The notes below the pieces were generated by a model. It was not told the origin of the DNA. It did no database searches and was given only the letters and a program-made list of their open reading frames with translations. A stretch of 64,000 nt of DNA from JAJFFW01 sp038534195 (GTDB taxonomy: Bacteria; Pseudomonadota; Alphaproteobacteria; Caulobacterales; Parvularculaceae), in the NCBI GenBank assembly GCA_038534195.1, contig JBCAXE010000002.1, forward strand, positions 66,943 through 130,942, in the 5' to 3' direction. Shown here one piece after another: positions 1 to 7,941 of the stretch. Each line of letters begins with the position of its first letter. Position 1 is the first letter of the stretch. The translations under genes and the position numbers were made by a program.

Positions 1-1
1 C

Positions 2-379
2 TCGATGATCACACTCACGTATCTGGGCAGCGAACGCACGATCCCGAATTACAACGTGATGGGGGTCGCCAAGGCGGCGCTTGAAGCATCAACGCGCTAT
101 ATCGCGCGCGATCTCGGTCCGAAACATATTCGCGTCAATGCGATCTCCGCGGGGCCCATCAAAACGCTCGCCGCCGCCGGCATTTCTTCCGGGCGTCACA
201 TGTTCTCATTCAACCGCGCCGCCTCTCCGCTGCGCGATGACACGGACCCGCGCGGCGTCGCCGGCGCAGGGCTCTATTTGCTGTCGGATTTGGGCGCGTC
301 CTGCACGGGCGAGACGCACCATGTGGACGGCGGTTTCCATATTGTCGGCATGCCGGACGAAGCGGCGCTGAAAGAATAG
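2..379 (+). CDS. fabI: Enoyl-ACP reductase FabI, C-terminal part (5' end outside window)
   Basis: FabI performs the last reduction of each fatty-acid elongation cycle (trans-2-enoyl-ACP to acyl-ACP, NADH-dependent) in the cytosol. About 125 residues are visible; the reading frame is open to the window edge, so the N-terminal Rossmann half is missing. The segment has the FabI active-site spacing: a Tyr in LTYLG, then the catalytic Tyr ten residues later in NYNVMGVAK, and the Lys seven residues after that. The substrate-loop region (AISAGPIKTLAA) and the C-terminal GETHHVDGGFH follow. The ATG at position 5 is an internal methionine, not the start. The next gene is convergent and begins eight bases after the stop. 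Family assignment is firm. Completeness cannot be judged. Confidence 0.95.
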   Translation, partial: SMITLTYLGSERTIPNYNVMGVAKAALEASTRYIARDLGPKHIRVNAISAGPIKTLAAAGISSGRHMFSFNRAASPLRDDTDPRGVAGAGLYLLSDLGASCTGETHHVDGGFHIVGMPDEAALKE

Positions 380-387
380 CCGGCGCC

Positions 388-1692
388 CTAAAGACCCGCC
401 TCGCTCTCGCGATAGAGCCGGCCCGCGAGGCCAGCGGAGACGCCGTATGTGAAGAACGCCCAGAACATGTTCAGGAAAATATTGAAGCCAGTCCAGATCC
501 AGATCACCGTCGGCAACAGCCACGTCGCCTCCTCGCCGCCTGACATCAATTTCGTGTAGGATGAGACGGCGTTAAAAATCGCGAGCAGCGTGCTGAGAAT
601 GACCGGCACGATTACGACGCCAAGCGCCAGTTGAATCAGAATGAGCGCCCCGAAAAGGAGCAATAGTACCGTCGCGAGGCGGAATAAATTCCAGCCGCGC
701 GTCACCGAGAGCATGCCCGCGGGCGCGAAGGAACGCCGGTTCACGACCACGCCTTGATAGGGAAAGATGCGTAACGCTGCATAAGCGGTGATCGCGATGG
801 CGAGGCCGTAAATCGCGGTGAAAGTAAGCCCTTCAGAAGAAAATTGCGCGGCGCCGCCAAGCAGGATCGACGGGACAGCGACGAGCATCACCGCTAGCAC
901 CAGCAAAATGGCTAGCGCGCGCAATAAGAGATTCGGCGCGCCCGCATTCATCCGGTTTTGCGGACGGAAGTGGAAGACCAGGAGCGCCCAGAATAAGAGA
1001 AAGAATGGCGCCGCCGCCGCCAATGGAACACCGAGACTGTAAATCCACTGCTGCCCGCGTTCGAGGAGAACATCGCCGCCGGTAGCGAGTTCTATCGTAT
1101 GCAAACTGTTTTCGTTCGGAAACCGCGTATAAATCTTGCTAAGCGCCGCCTGAATGTAATTGACGACGTTGAAGCTGACAAAAAGCATCGGCGCCAGAGC
1201 GACGCATAAGAAGAGGACGCTCATAAGGCCAGAAATCAAATAGCGTATCTGGTCGAGACCAAAGGGCGCTTTAACGACGCCGGGCGCCGGATGTTCGCCA
1301 AGGCCAGCGAGACGCGTCAGCGGCGCCATAAAGGAACTGACCAGGATCGCATTGATCAACACGGTGGCGCCGACGATCGTCAAGACCGGTTTCGATCCGG
1401 TCACGATCCCCATATTGATTAAATTCAGTGCATGTTTTTCAGCATTCTGGAACGAACTCACATCGGCGAGCGTCATAAGCTCACCCTTGGCCGACGACAA
1501 AAGCAGGAACACCATGGACATGTTGGTGATCAACATCAGCACGAGGGGAAGCCACGCCACGCGGATGATGGTTTCCATGCGCCGCGCGCCGAAATTCAGC
1601 GCCTCGCCCGCGACGGAAAAAATTCCAAGTTTCTTCACCCTGAGCGCCCCGTTCCTCGCGCCGGTCGTAATCGCCAGCTTCAGAGCCCGCAT
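388..1692 (-). CDS. Multi-pass membrane protein of unknown function
   Basis: A 434-residue protein with seven to eight hydrophobic segments, at roughly residues 46-70, 106-124, 153-178, 218-245, 262-285, 295-313, 338-370 and 395-420. I do not recognise the family. The basic N-terminus (about 40 residues, containing GARRMETIIRVAW) lies before the first membrane span. A long loop near residues 180-215 may be periplasmic. It reads away from trmFO and converges on fabI, so it is probably its own transcription unit with a promoter in the 1693-1834 gap. No enzyme or transporter motif was seen. The start could lie downstream of residue 1. That it is a real gene is supported by length, coherent hydrophobic segmentation and the absence of a better ORF on either strand. 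Confidence 0.75.
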   Translation of the reverse strand: MRALKLAITTGARNGALRVKKLGIFSVAGEALNFGARRMETIIRVAWLPLVLMLITNMSMVFLLLSSAKGELMTLADVSSFQNAEKHALNLINMGIVTGSKPVLTIVGATVLINAILVSSFMAPLTRLAGLGEHPAPGVVKAPFGLDQIRYLISGLMSVLFLCVALAPMLFVSFNVVNYIQAALSKIYTRFPNENSLHTIELATGGDVLLERGQQWIYSLGVPLAAAAPFFLLFWALLVFHFRPQNRMNAGAPNLLLRALAILLVLAVMLVAVPSILLGGAAQFSSEGLTFTAIYGLAIAITAYAALRIFPYQGVVVNRRSFAPAGMLSVTRGWNLFRLATVLLLLFGALILIQLALGVVIVPVILSTLLAIFNAVSSYTKLMSGGEEATWLLPTVIWIWTGFNIFLNMFWAFFTYGVSAGLAGRLYRESEAGL

Positions 1693-1834
1693 CGTCGCCG
1701 CCGGGCCCCATGGTTAAATTCCCCTGCAAAAGCTTAGCCGCTCGGGGCGAATGCGCAAGCGCACGCCGGCCTGCGGCGAAACTTCAGGGCTGGCGCGGCT
1801 TTACGCCCGGCGTTTGACGCCCGATAACAGCGTC

Positions 1835-3244
1835 ATGTCAGAGCCCCTTATTCACATTATCGGCGCCGGCCTCGCCGGGTCGGAAGCCGCCTGGACCGCC
1901 GCCAACGCCGGCGCGCAGGTCCGCGTCCATGAGATGCGCCCGATCCGCAAGACCGAGGCCCACCAGACGGACCATTGCGCGGAACTTGTCTGCTCGAACT
2001 CGTTTCGCTCGGACGACGCGGAAAACAACGCCGTCGGGTTGCTCCACGAAGAGATGCGCCGGGCCGGCTCATTAATCATGGCCTCTGCGGACGCTCATAA
2101 GGTGCCTGCGGGCGGGGCGCTGGCGGTCGACCGCGACGGGTTTTCCGCCGCTGTGACAAAGGCGTTGTCCGAGCATCCGCGCATCGAAATCGCCCGCGAA
2201 GAAGTCGGCGGTCTGCCGCCGGCGGATTGGTCGAACGTCATCATCGCCACAGGCCCCCTCACCGCAGCATCGCTGGCGGCCGCGATCCATGAGGAGACGG
2301 GCGAAGACGCGCTCGCATTTTTCGACGCCATCGCCCCGATCATCCACAAGGACAGCATCAACTTCGATGTGGCGTGGTTCCAGTCCCGTTACGACAAAAA
2401 AGGCCCCGGCGGCGACGGTGCAGACTATATCAACTGCCCGCTCGACGAAGATCAGTACAACGCCTTTATCGATGCGCTGCTTGCGGGTGAGAAAACCGAT
2501 TTCAAGGAATGGGAAAAATCAACGCCCTATTTCGAGGCGTGCCTGCCGGTGGAAGTGATGGCCGAACGCGGCAGGGAAACCTTGCGCTTCGGTCCGATGA
2601 AGCCGGTGGGCCTCACCGATCCGCGCACCGGAAAGCGCTCCCACGCCGTTGTGCAATTGCGTCAGGACAACGCTCTCGGCACGCTTTATAATATGGTGGG
2701 CTTCCAGACGAAACTGAAATACGGCGCACAAGGAGAGATCCTGCGCATGATCCCGGGGCTGGAGGCGGCGGAGTTCGCACGGCTCGGCGGCATCCACCGG
2801 AACACGTTCATCAATTCGCCGAAATTGCTGGACGAAACGCTGCGCCTCAAATCGAAGCCGGCGCTGCGCTTTGCGGGCCAGATCACCGGTGTTGAAGGAT
2901 ATCTTGAAAGCGCCGCGATCGGCCTGCTGGCGGGCCGGTTCGCCGCCGCTGACGCGCGCAACGAGGCGGCGCGCGTTCCGCCGACGACCACAGCCTTCGG
3001 CGCCTTGCTGGGCCACATCACAGGCGGCCATCTTTCCGAAGGCGCTGGCTCAAAGGCGGCGTTTCAACCGATGAACGTCAATTTTGGTCTATTCCCGGAA
3101 ATCGAAGCGCCGCGCCATGATGAGGACGGGCGGCGCCTCAAAGGCAAAGAGCGCGGGCGCGCAAAGAAACGCGCTCTATGCGCGCGGGCGCTGCGCGACT
3201 TACCCGAATGGCTGGGGTCGGAACGGCTCACGGCTGCTGAATAA
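1835..3244 (+). CDS. trmFO: Methylenetetrahydrofolate-tRNA-(uracil-5-)-methyltransferase
   Basis: TrmFO makes 5-methyluridine at position 54 in the T-loop of tRNAs, using methylenetetrahydrofolate as carbon donor and FADH2 as reductant. The product is 469 residues, normal for the family. The FAD-binding GAGLAGSEAAW motif is at residues 7-17, followed by the conserved VHEMRP and ELVCSNSFRS segments. Centrally there is FEACLPVEVMAERG, which holds the catalytic cysteine, then RFGPMKPVGL. GxITGVEGYLESAA and NVNFGLFPE lie near the C-terminus. I chose ATG 1835 because the longer frame (from 1751) adds 28 basic residues absent from the family, whereas MSEPLIHIIGAG matches the usual N-terminus. A GC-rich hairpin without a T-run follows at 3280-3305. 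Two other tRNA-modification-related genes (trmJ and a queuosine-precursor transporter) occur near 60-61 kb, but with no operon link. Confidence 0.97.
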   Translation: MSEPLIHIIGAGLAGSEAAWTAANAGAQVRVHEMRPIRKTEAHQTDHCAELVCSNSFRSDDAENNAVGLLHEEMRRAGSLIMASADAHKVPAGGALAVDRDGFSAAVTKALSEHPRIEIAREEVGGLPPADWSNVIIATGPLTAASLAAAIHEETGEDALAFFDAIAPIIHKDSINFDVAWFQSRYDKKGPGGDGADYINCPLDEDQYNAFIDALLAGEKTDFKEWEKSTPYFEACLPVEVMAERGRETLRFGPMKPVGLTDPRTGKRSHAVVQLRQDNALGTLYNMVGFQTKLKYGAQGEILRMIPGLEAAEFARLGGIHRNTFINSPKLLDETLRLKSKPALRFAGQITGVEGYLESAAIGLLAGRFAAADARNEAARVPPTTTAFGALLGHITGGHLSEGAGSKAAFQPMNVNFGLFPEIEAPRHDEDGRRLKGKERGRAKKRALCARALRDLPEWLGSERLTAAE

Positions 3245-3279
3245 CGACTGATTTGTTTTCGCTGGATCAAAAATCGGAA

Positions 3280-3305
3280 AGGCCGCGACGCAAGCGCCGC
3301 GGCCT
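3280..3305 (+). terminator. GC-rich hairpin after trmFO, possible terminator
   Basis: Stem AGGCCGCG / CGCGGCCT around a 9-10 nt loop, 36 bases after the trmFO stop. It lacks a following T-run, so it may be a weak or Rho-assisted terminator, or only an mRNA 3' stabilising structure. Confidence 0.35.
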
Positions 3306-3527
3306 CCCCCGTTAGCGCGACCTTGGGGGAGAGTAGTCGCACGCCCGGGAACCGTGTACCTTAAAAGGCAGGTATTGGATGGTGAGAAAATACGATCTAT
3401 CGTGGATTAGGTCGAGTGTCCAAATATGCAAAACCGAGTAGTTTCCTAGTATGCTCGTTCAGACAGGTCAACCGCTTTGTGACAGTGAAATTATGCCGAT
3501 CCGAAGCGTCCGATTCGTTATCCAAAA

Positions 3528-4205
3528 ATGACCCGACCCGAGCACGATCGCGCATTAGAAACGATCCAAAACTACCTCGACATCCTACAGAATGAGCGGC
3601 CCAGCATGCGCCTCGCCGAGGGTCGTTCGCCGCGCGGGGCGCGTACCGTCCAACAGATTCTAGAAGCCGCGCATACGGTCTTTGTTGAGGACGGTTACGC
3701 CGGATTAACCTTCCGCCGGGTGGCCGCAGCGTCGGATATCACTGTCGGAAATGTGAACTACTATTTTTCCACAAAACACCAACTCATTGTCGCGACGCTC
3801 AAAGAAGCGCTCGCTGACTATGTGGAAGCGCACATTCATCATGTGAAGAACGCGGGCCCGGCGCCGATCGACATCCTGCTTGAAGTTGTCAGCTTTTATG
3901 TGCGGGGAAGTGAAAAGTCCCACCCCCTCTTCTTTCAGATGTGGGGCTATGCGGGCGCCGAAGCAGAAGCAAAGGCAGTGATCAGGGATCTCTATCGCCC
4001 CATCGGCCGCTTTATTTTTTACCTTGTGAAGGCGTGCAATCCGTCTCTTGATCATCTTGAGGCGCGCAAGGTTGTCTTCCAGATATTCAGTCTGGAACAA
4101 GGCATGAAGCTCTTTATCGGCATGGGGCCTGCGGACGATATTGCAATTCAGGTGGCAGAAGATACGATCCGCGAAGCGACGCGCAAGCTTGTGATGGGCG
4201 CCTGA
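3528..4205 (+). CDS. TetR-family transcriptional regulator
   Basis: A 225-residue cytosolic repressor-type protein. The N-terminal TetR helix-turn-helix covers about residues 35-82 (QQILEAAHTVFVEDGYAGLT, then the recognition helix around ITVGNVNYYFSTK). The remainder is an all-helical ligand/dimer domain whose ligand cannot be predicted. About 25 residues precede the usual domain start and no convincing ribosome-binding site precedes ATG 3528, so an internal ATG around residue 27 is an alternative start. The gene lies 14 bases before the pirin gene on the same strand, which suggests co-transcription and possibly control of pirin and the following SDR, as often seen for divergent or leading TetR genes. 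A GATTC sequence lies about 20 bases upstream of the ATG. Confidence 0.9.
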   Translation: MTRPEHDRALETIQNYLDILQNERPSMRLAEGRSPRGARTVQQILEAAHTVFVEDGYAGLTFRRVAAASDITVGNVNYYFSTKHQLIVATLKEALADYVEAHIHHVKNAGPAPIDILLEVVSFYVRGSEKSHPLFFQMWGYAGAEAEAKAVIRDLYRPIGRFIFYLVKACNPSLDHLEARKVVFQIFSLEQGMKLFIGMGPADDIAIQVAEDTIREATRKLVMGA

Positions 4206-4219
4206 ATGACAGAGCCACA

Positions 4220-5110
4220 ATGACAAATATTGAAATGCTCATAAAACCGCGCACGCGCGACCTCGGCGGATTCACCGTGGGACGTGTTCTGCCATTTGTG
4301 AAACACCGGATGGTCGGTCCCTTCATCTTCTTTGATGAAATGGGTCCCGCTGAGTTTTCGCCAGGGACTGGGATCGACGTGCGCCCGCATCCTCATATCG
4401 GCCTTGCGACCGTGACCTATCTGTTCGACGGAGAAATTCGGCACAAAGATAATCTCGGCTTCGACCAGCTCATCCGGCCCGGCGATGTCAACTGGATGAC
4501 GGCGGGGCGAGGCATCGTTCATTCGGAGCGCACGGACGATGAGACCCGCAAACGCGGCCAGAAGATGCACGGCATTCAAAGCTGGGTCGCGTTGCCGGAC
4601 GCCGATCAGGAAACGGCGCCGTCGTTCCATCATCACCCAAAGGCGAGCCTGCCCTTCTTTTCAGAAGACGGCGCCGACTATCGGTTGATCGCTGGCGCGG
4701 CCTTCGGCGAAACCTCGCCCGTCAAGACATTTTCCCCGATCTTCTACCTTGGCGTCGAGGCGGCCGCGGGGGCGCCTATTCAGCTTCCTGACGATTATGA
4801 AGACCGGGCGGTCTATCTTCTCGACGGCGCCCTCGCGATCGACGGTGAGCCCATGGAAGGCCAGACAATGGCCGTTTTCGCTGAAGGCGCGGCGCCTGAA
4901 ATCACAGCCTCGGCCCGGTCCCGTCTTATGCTCCTTGGCGGCGCGCCGCTCGGCGAGCGCCATATCTGGTGGAACCTTGTCTCCACATCGCAAGAGCGTA
5001 TCGACCGGGCGAAGGCCGACTGGGCGTCATCGATCGACGGCGGCTTTAAAGGGTCGGTTTTCTCCCTGCCGCCGGATGAGACGGAATATATCCCCCTGCC
5101 GGACAAGTAG
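4220..5110 (+). CDS. Pirin family protein
   Basis: A 296-residue bicupin. The pirin metal-binding motif is present as RPHPHIGLATVTYLF near residues 55-69, followed by an HKD histidine and the GRGIVHSER motif near residues 92-100; together they give the usual three His plus one Glu metal site. The pirin C-terminal domain occupies about residues 170-280. Characterised pirins are non-haem iron proteins, some with quercetin dioxygenase activity and some acting as redox-sensitive cofactors; which applies here is unknown. It follows the TetR gene by 14 bases and precedes an SDR gene by 41 bases, so the three may form one unit. Confidence 0.93.
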   Translation: MTNIEMLIKPRTRDLGGFTVGRVLPFVKHRMVGPFIFFDEMGPAEFSPGTGIDVRPHPHIGLATVTYLFDGEIRHKDNLGFDQLIRPGDVNWMTAGRGIVHSERTDDETRKRGQKMHGIQSWVALPDADQETAPSFHHHPKASLPFFSEDGADYRLIAGAAFGETSPVKTFSPIFYLGVEAAAGAPIQLPDDYEDRAVYLLDGALAIDGEPMEGQTMAVFAEGAAPEITASARSRLMLLGGAPLGERHIWWNLVSTSQERIDRAKADWASSIDGGFKGSVFSLPPDETEYIPLPDK

Positions 5111-5151
5111 CCCGCTTGCGATGATCGGCCATCCGGCTTAGCACGCTTGTC

Positions 5152-5898
5152 ATGACCGATTTCACTGTCCCGGACCTTTCTGGAAAACTGGCGCTCGTGA
5201 CCGGCGCCTCGCGCGGCATCGGCTATTCGATGGCGCTGAAACTGGCCGAGGCCGGCGCGCATGTATTGGCGCTCGCGCGCACGGCCGGCGGGCTCGAAGA
5301 GCTCGATGACGCCATTCGCGCTGTTGGCGGGAACGCCTCCCTCATCCCGGCGGATATCACCGACGACGCAGCCATCGAACAGTTGGGCCCGGCACTGCTG
5401 TCGCGCTTCGGCAAGCTCGATATTCTGCTCGCCAACGCGGGCGACCTTGGCGAACTGGCGCCGATCACTGACATCTCGCCGAAAATCTGGCGGCGGGTCT
5501 TCGAGACTAATGTGACGGCGAACTACCAGCTCTTGCGCACGCTCGACCCGCTTCTACGCACCGCCGACCACGGGCGGGCTATATTCCTTACCTCGCGCGT
5601 TGGAGGTGCGGAAGCGAGACCTTTCTGGGGCGCCTACGCCGCCTCAAAAGCGGCGCTCGAAATGCTGGCGCGCACATACGCGCTTGAAAATAAAATCACG
5701 AATGTGCGCGTCGCGATCATCGATCCCGGCGCCATGCGCACGGCGATGCGCGCGCAAGCCGTCCCGGGCGAAGACCCGCAAACCCTGCCGCACCCGGAGG
5801 AGTTAGCGCCGCTGCTTTTTCACGCCGTCTCGCCCGACTATGACGGAGAAGCCGAACGGCTTGTTTTCAGAGACTGGCGGGCCGCTGGCCGCGCCTAG
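5152..5898 (+). CDS. Short-chain dehydrogenase/reductase (SDR)
   Basis: A 248-residue classical SDR. The NAD(P)-binding TGASRGIGYSMA motif is at about residues 18-29, the NAG motif (LLANAGDLGE) near 95, and the catalytic Ser then YxxxK (AYAASKAALEML) near residues 150-170. The C-terminal part ends with FRDWRAAGRA. The Ser-Tyr-Lys catalytic set is intact, so it should be an active oxidoreductase; the substrate cannot be inferred. Many alphaproteobacterial homologues are simply named SDR family oxidoreductase. It sits between the pirin gene and 3-hydroxybutyrate dehydrogenase, 118 bases before the latter, which probably has its own promoter. Confidence 0.92.
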   Translation: MTDFTVPDLSGKLALVTGASRGIGYSMALKLAEAGAHVLALARTAGGLEELDDAIRAVGGNASLIPADITDDAAIEQLGPALLSRFGKLDILLANAGDLGELAPITDISPKIWRRVFETNVTANYQLLRTLDPLLRTADHGRAIFLTSRVGGAEARPFWGAYAASKAALEMLARTYALENKITNVRVAIIDPGAMRTAMRAQAVPGEDPQTLPHPEELAPLLFHAVSPDYDGEAERLVFRDWRAAGRA

Positions 5899-6016
5899 GC
5901 CGGCCGGAACCCCATCCAGGACTCACATTCAGCGGAGCGCGTCAGACACCGCTTGCGCACGCCTCCCGCACTGATATGTTGCGGCGCAACACCACCACAA
6001 ACCCAGGAGCGCGCCC

Positions 6017-6799
6017 ATGACCAAGCCACTGAACGCCGTCGTCACAGGATCAACCAGCGGCATCGGCCTCGGGATCGCCGAAGGCTTCGCGAAAGCCGGC
6101 ATGAACGTCATGATGAACGGGTTCGGCGACGCTGACGAAATCGAAGCGACGCGCGCAAGCCTTGAAAATGATCACGGCGTTACTGTCGCCTACAATGGCG
6201 CAGACATGACAAAGCCCGAGCAAATTCGCGCCATGGTCAGCGAGGCTCAGGAACGGTTCGGCCAGGTGGACGTCATCGTCAACAATGCCGGCATCCAGTT
6301 CGTCACCAAGATCGAAGAGTTTCCGGAAGAAAAGTGGGACGCGATCATCGCGATCAACATGTCGTCGGCGTTTCATACAATCAAAGCCGTCATGCCGGGG
6401 ATGAAGGACCGCGGCTTTGGCCGGATCATCAATGTGGCCTCGGCCCACGGCCTCGTGGCCTCCCCATTTAAATCCGCATACGTCACCGCCAAACACGGGA
6501 TTGTCGGCTTGACGAAAACCGTCGCCCTTGAAGGCGCAGAGTTTGGCGTCACCGCCAACGCCATCTGCCCCGGCTATGTGAAAACGCCGCTGGTGGAGAA
6601 ACAAATCCCCGACACGGCGCGCGAACGCGGCATTTCGGAAGAAGAGGTAATCAGGGACGTCATGCTCGAGCCGCAGCCCACGAAGAAATTCGTCGAAGTG
6701 GAAGAGATCGCCGATCTCGCCGTGTTCCTTTGTTCATCCGGCGCCAATTCGATCACCGGCGCGGCGCTGCCGATCGATGGCGGCTGGGTGGCGCACTAA
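6017..6799 (+). CDS. bdhA: D-beta-hydroxybutyrate dehydrogenase
   Basis: Oxidises D-3-hydroxybutyrate to acetoacetate with NAD+, feeding products of polyhydroxybutyrate breakdown into acetyl-CoA. The 260-residue length is exactly typical. The cofactor motif TGSTSGIGLGIA is at residues 10-21, NNAGIQFV near 90, and the catalytic Ser and YVTAKHG near 142-160. The family-specific C-terminal half follows (NAICPGYVKTPLVEKQI, QPTKKFVEVEEIA, GAALPIDGGW). The ATG is preceded by AGGAGCGCGCCC, a good ribosome-binding site. A patatin-like hydrolase gene starts three bases after its stop; this pairing is common in alphaproteobacteria and fits mobilisation of storage polymer or lipid. Confidence 0.95.
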   Translation: MTKPLNAVVTGSTSGIGLGIAEGFAKAGMNVMMNGFGDADEIEATRASLENDHGVTVAYNGADMTKPEQIRAMVSEAQERFGQVDVIVNNAGIQFVTKIEEFPEEKWDAIIAINMSSAFHTIKAVMPGMKDRGFGRIINVASAHGLVASPFKSAYVTAKHGIVGLTKTVALEGAEFGVTANAICPGYVKTPLVEKQIPDTARERGISEEEVIRDVMLEPQPTKKFVEVEEIADLAVFLCSSGANSITGAALPIDGGWVAH

Positions 6800-6802
6800 C
6801 CG

Positions 6803-7876
6803 ATGGCCGCCCAATCGACGCCCGCCCGACCTGGGGCCGCAAAGCCGAATGAGAAGATCATTAATCTCGCCATTCAGGGCGGCGGCGCCCATGGCGCGGT
6901 GACGTGGGGCGTCATCGACAGGCTCCTCGACGAGCAGACTCTGAAGATCGATTCTATCTCCGGAACGAGCGCCGGGGCGGTGAACGCCGCCGCCCTTGCC
7001 TACGGCATTCACTTAAACGGCCGCGATGGCGCGCGCGAGAAGCTCGACGAGCTTTGGCGCACCATCAGCAATGTGGGCGCCTACTACAGCCCGGTCCAGC
7101 GTAACCCGTTTGAAGCGCTGTTCGGCTGGTACAATCTCGATGAGTCTTTCGCTTATAAAGCGTTCGACATCTTTACACGGACGATATCGCCCTATCAGTT
7201 CAATCCGTTCGATATCAATCCGCTCAAGGACATCCTTAATGAGTGCATTGATTTCGAACGCCTGCAGCAATGCACCAAAACCAGGCTCTATTTGTCAGCC
7301 ACCAATGTGCGCACCGGCAAGGTGCACGTGTTCCGGACGCCGGACGCCACCGTGGACGCGGTGCTCGCGTCAGCGTGCCTGCCTTTCATCTTCAAAGCCG
7401 TCGAGATCGACGGTGAGCATTATTGGGACGGCGGCTATATGGGCAATCCCGTCCTGTTTCCGTTCTTTTACGAGGCGGAGGCGAGCGACGTGGTGATCAT
7501 TCATGTGAACCCGCTCGAACGCGAAAACATTCCCACGACGTCCACCGATATCAACAACCGTATTAACGAGATCAGTTTTAACTCCTCTCTCCTCAGGGAG
7601 ATGCGCGCGATCAGCTTCGTGCACAAATTGCTCGATGATGGATGGATCAAAGACGAGTTCCGCGACAAGCTGCGCGACGTTCGCATTCATTCGATCCGAA
7701 GCGACAAGTCGCTGGTGGATCTTTCGGTCGCCAGCAAGTTCAATACCGAATGGTCGTTCCTTCAGGAACTGAAAAAACGTGGGCGCGAAATCGCCGACCA
7801 GTGGCTTTCAGAGCATGTGGCGAGCATCGGCGAGCGCTCGTCGGTGGATTTGCGGGCCATGTTCGACGGCGAATGA
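6803..7876 (+). CDS. Patatin-like phospholipase
   Basis: A 357-residue patatin-fold hydrolase. The oxyanion motif GGGAHGA is at residues 26-32, the nucleophile motif GTSAG at 54-58 (Ser56), and the catalytic Asp in DGGYMGNP near residue 209. The Ser-Asp dyad is therefore complete. The family cleaves acyl esters of phospholipids, and some members act on polyhydroxybutyrate granules. Its position three bases after bdhA makes a role in storage-polymer or lipid turnover plausible, but this is inferred from context only. No signal peptide or membrane span is seen, so a cytosolic or peripheral membrane location is likely. Confidence 0.92.
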   Translation: MAAQSTPARPGAAKPNEKIINLAIQGGGAHGAVTWGVIDRLLDEQTLKIDSISGTSAGAVNAAALAYGIHLNGRDGAREKLDELWRTISNVGAYYSPVQRNPFEALFGWYNLDESFAYKAFDIFTRTISPYQFNPFDINPLKDILNECIDFERLQQCTKTRLYLSATNVRTGKVHVFRTPDATVDAVLASACLPFIFKAVEIDGEHYWDGGYMGNPVLFPFFYEAEASDVVIIHVNPLERENIPTTSTDINNRINEISFNSSLLREMRAISFVHKLLDDGWIKDEFRDKLRDVRIHSIRSDKSLVDLSVASKFNTEWSFLQELKKRGREIADQWLSEHVASIGERSSVDLRAMFDGE

Positions 7877-7941
7877 CCTTCGCCCCTTGAGACGGGCGCG
7901 CGGACGCGCGATATTGATGGCCCCAGAAAAAGGCGCCGTTT

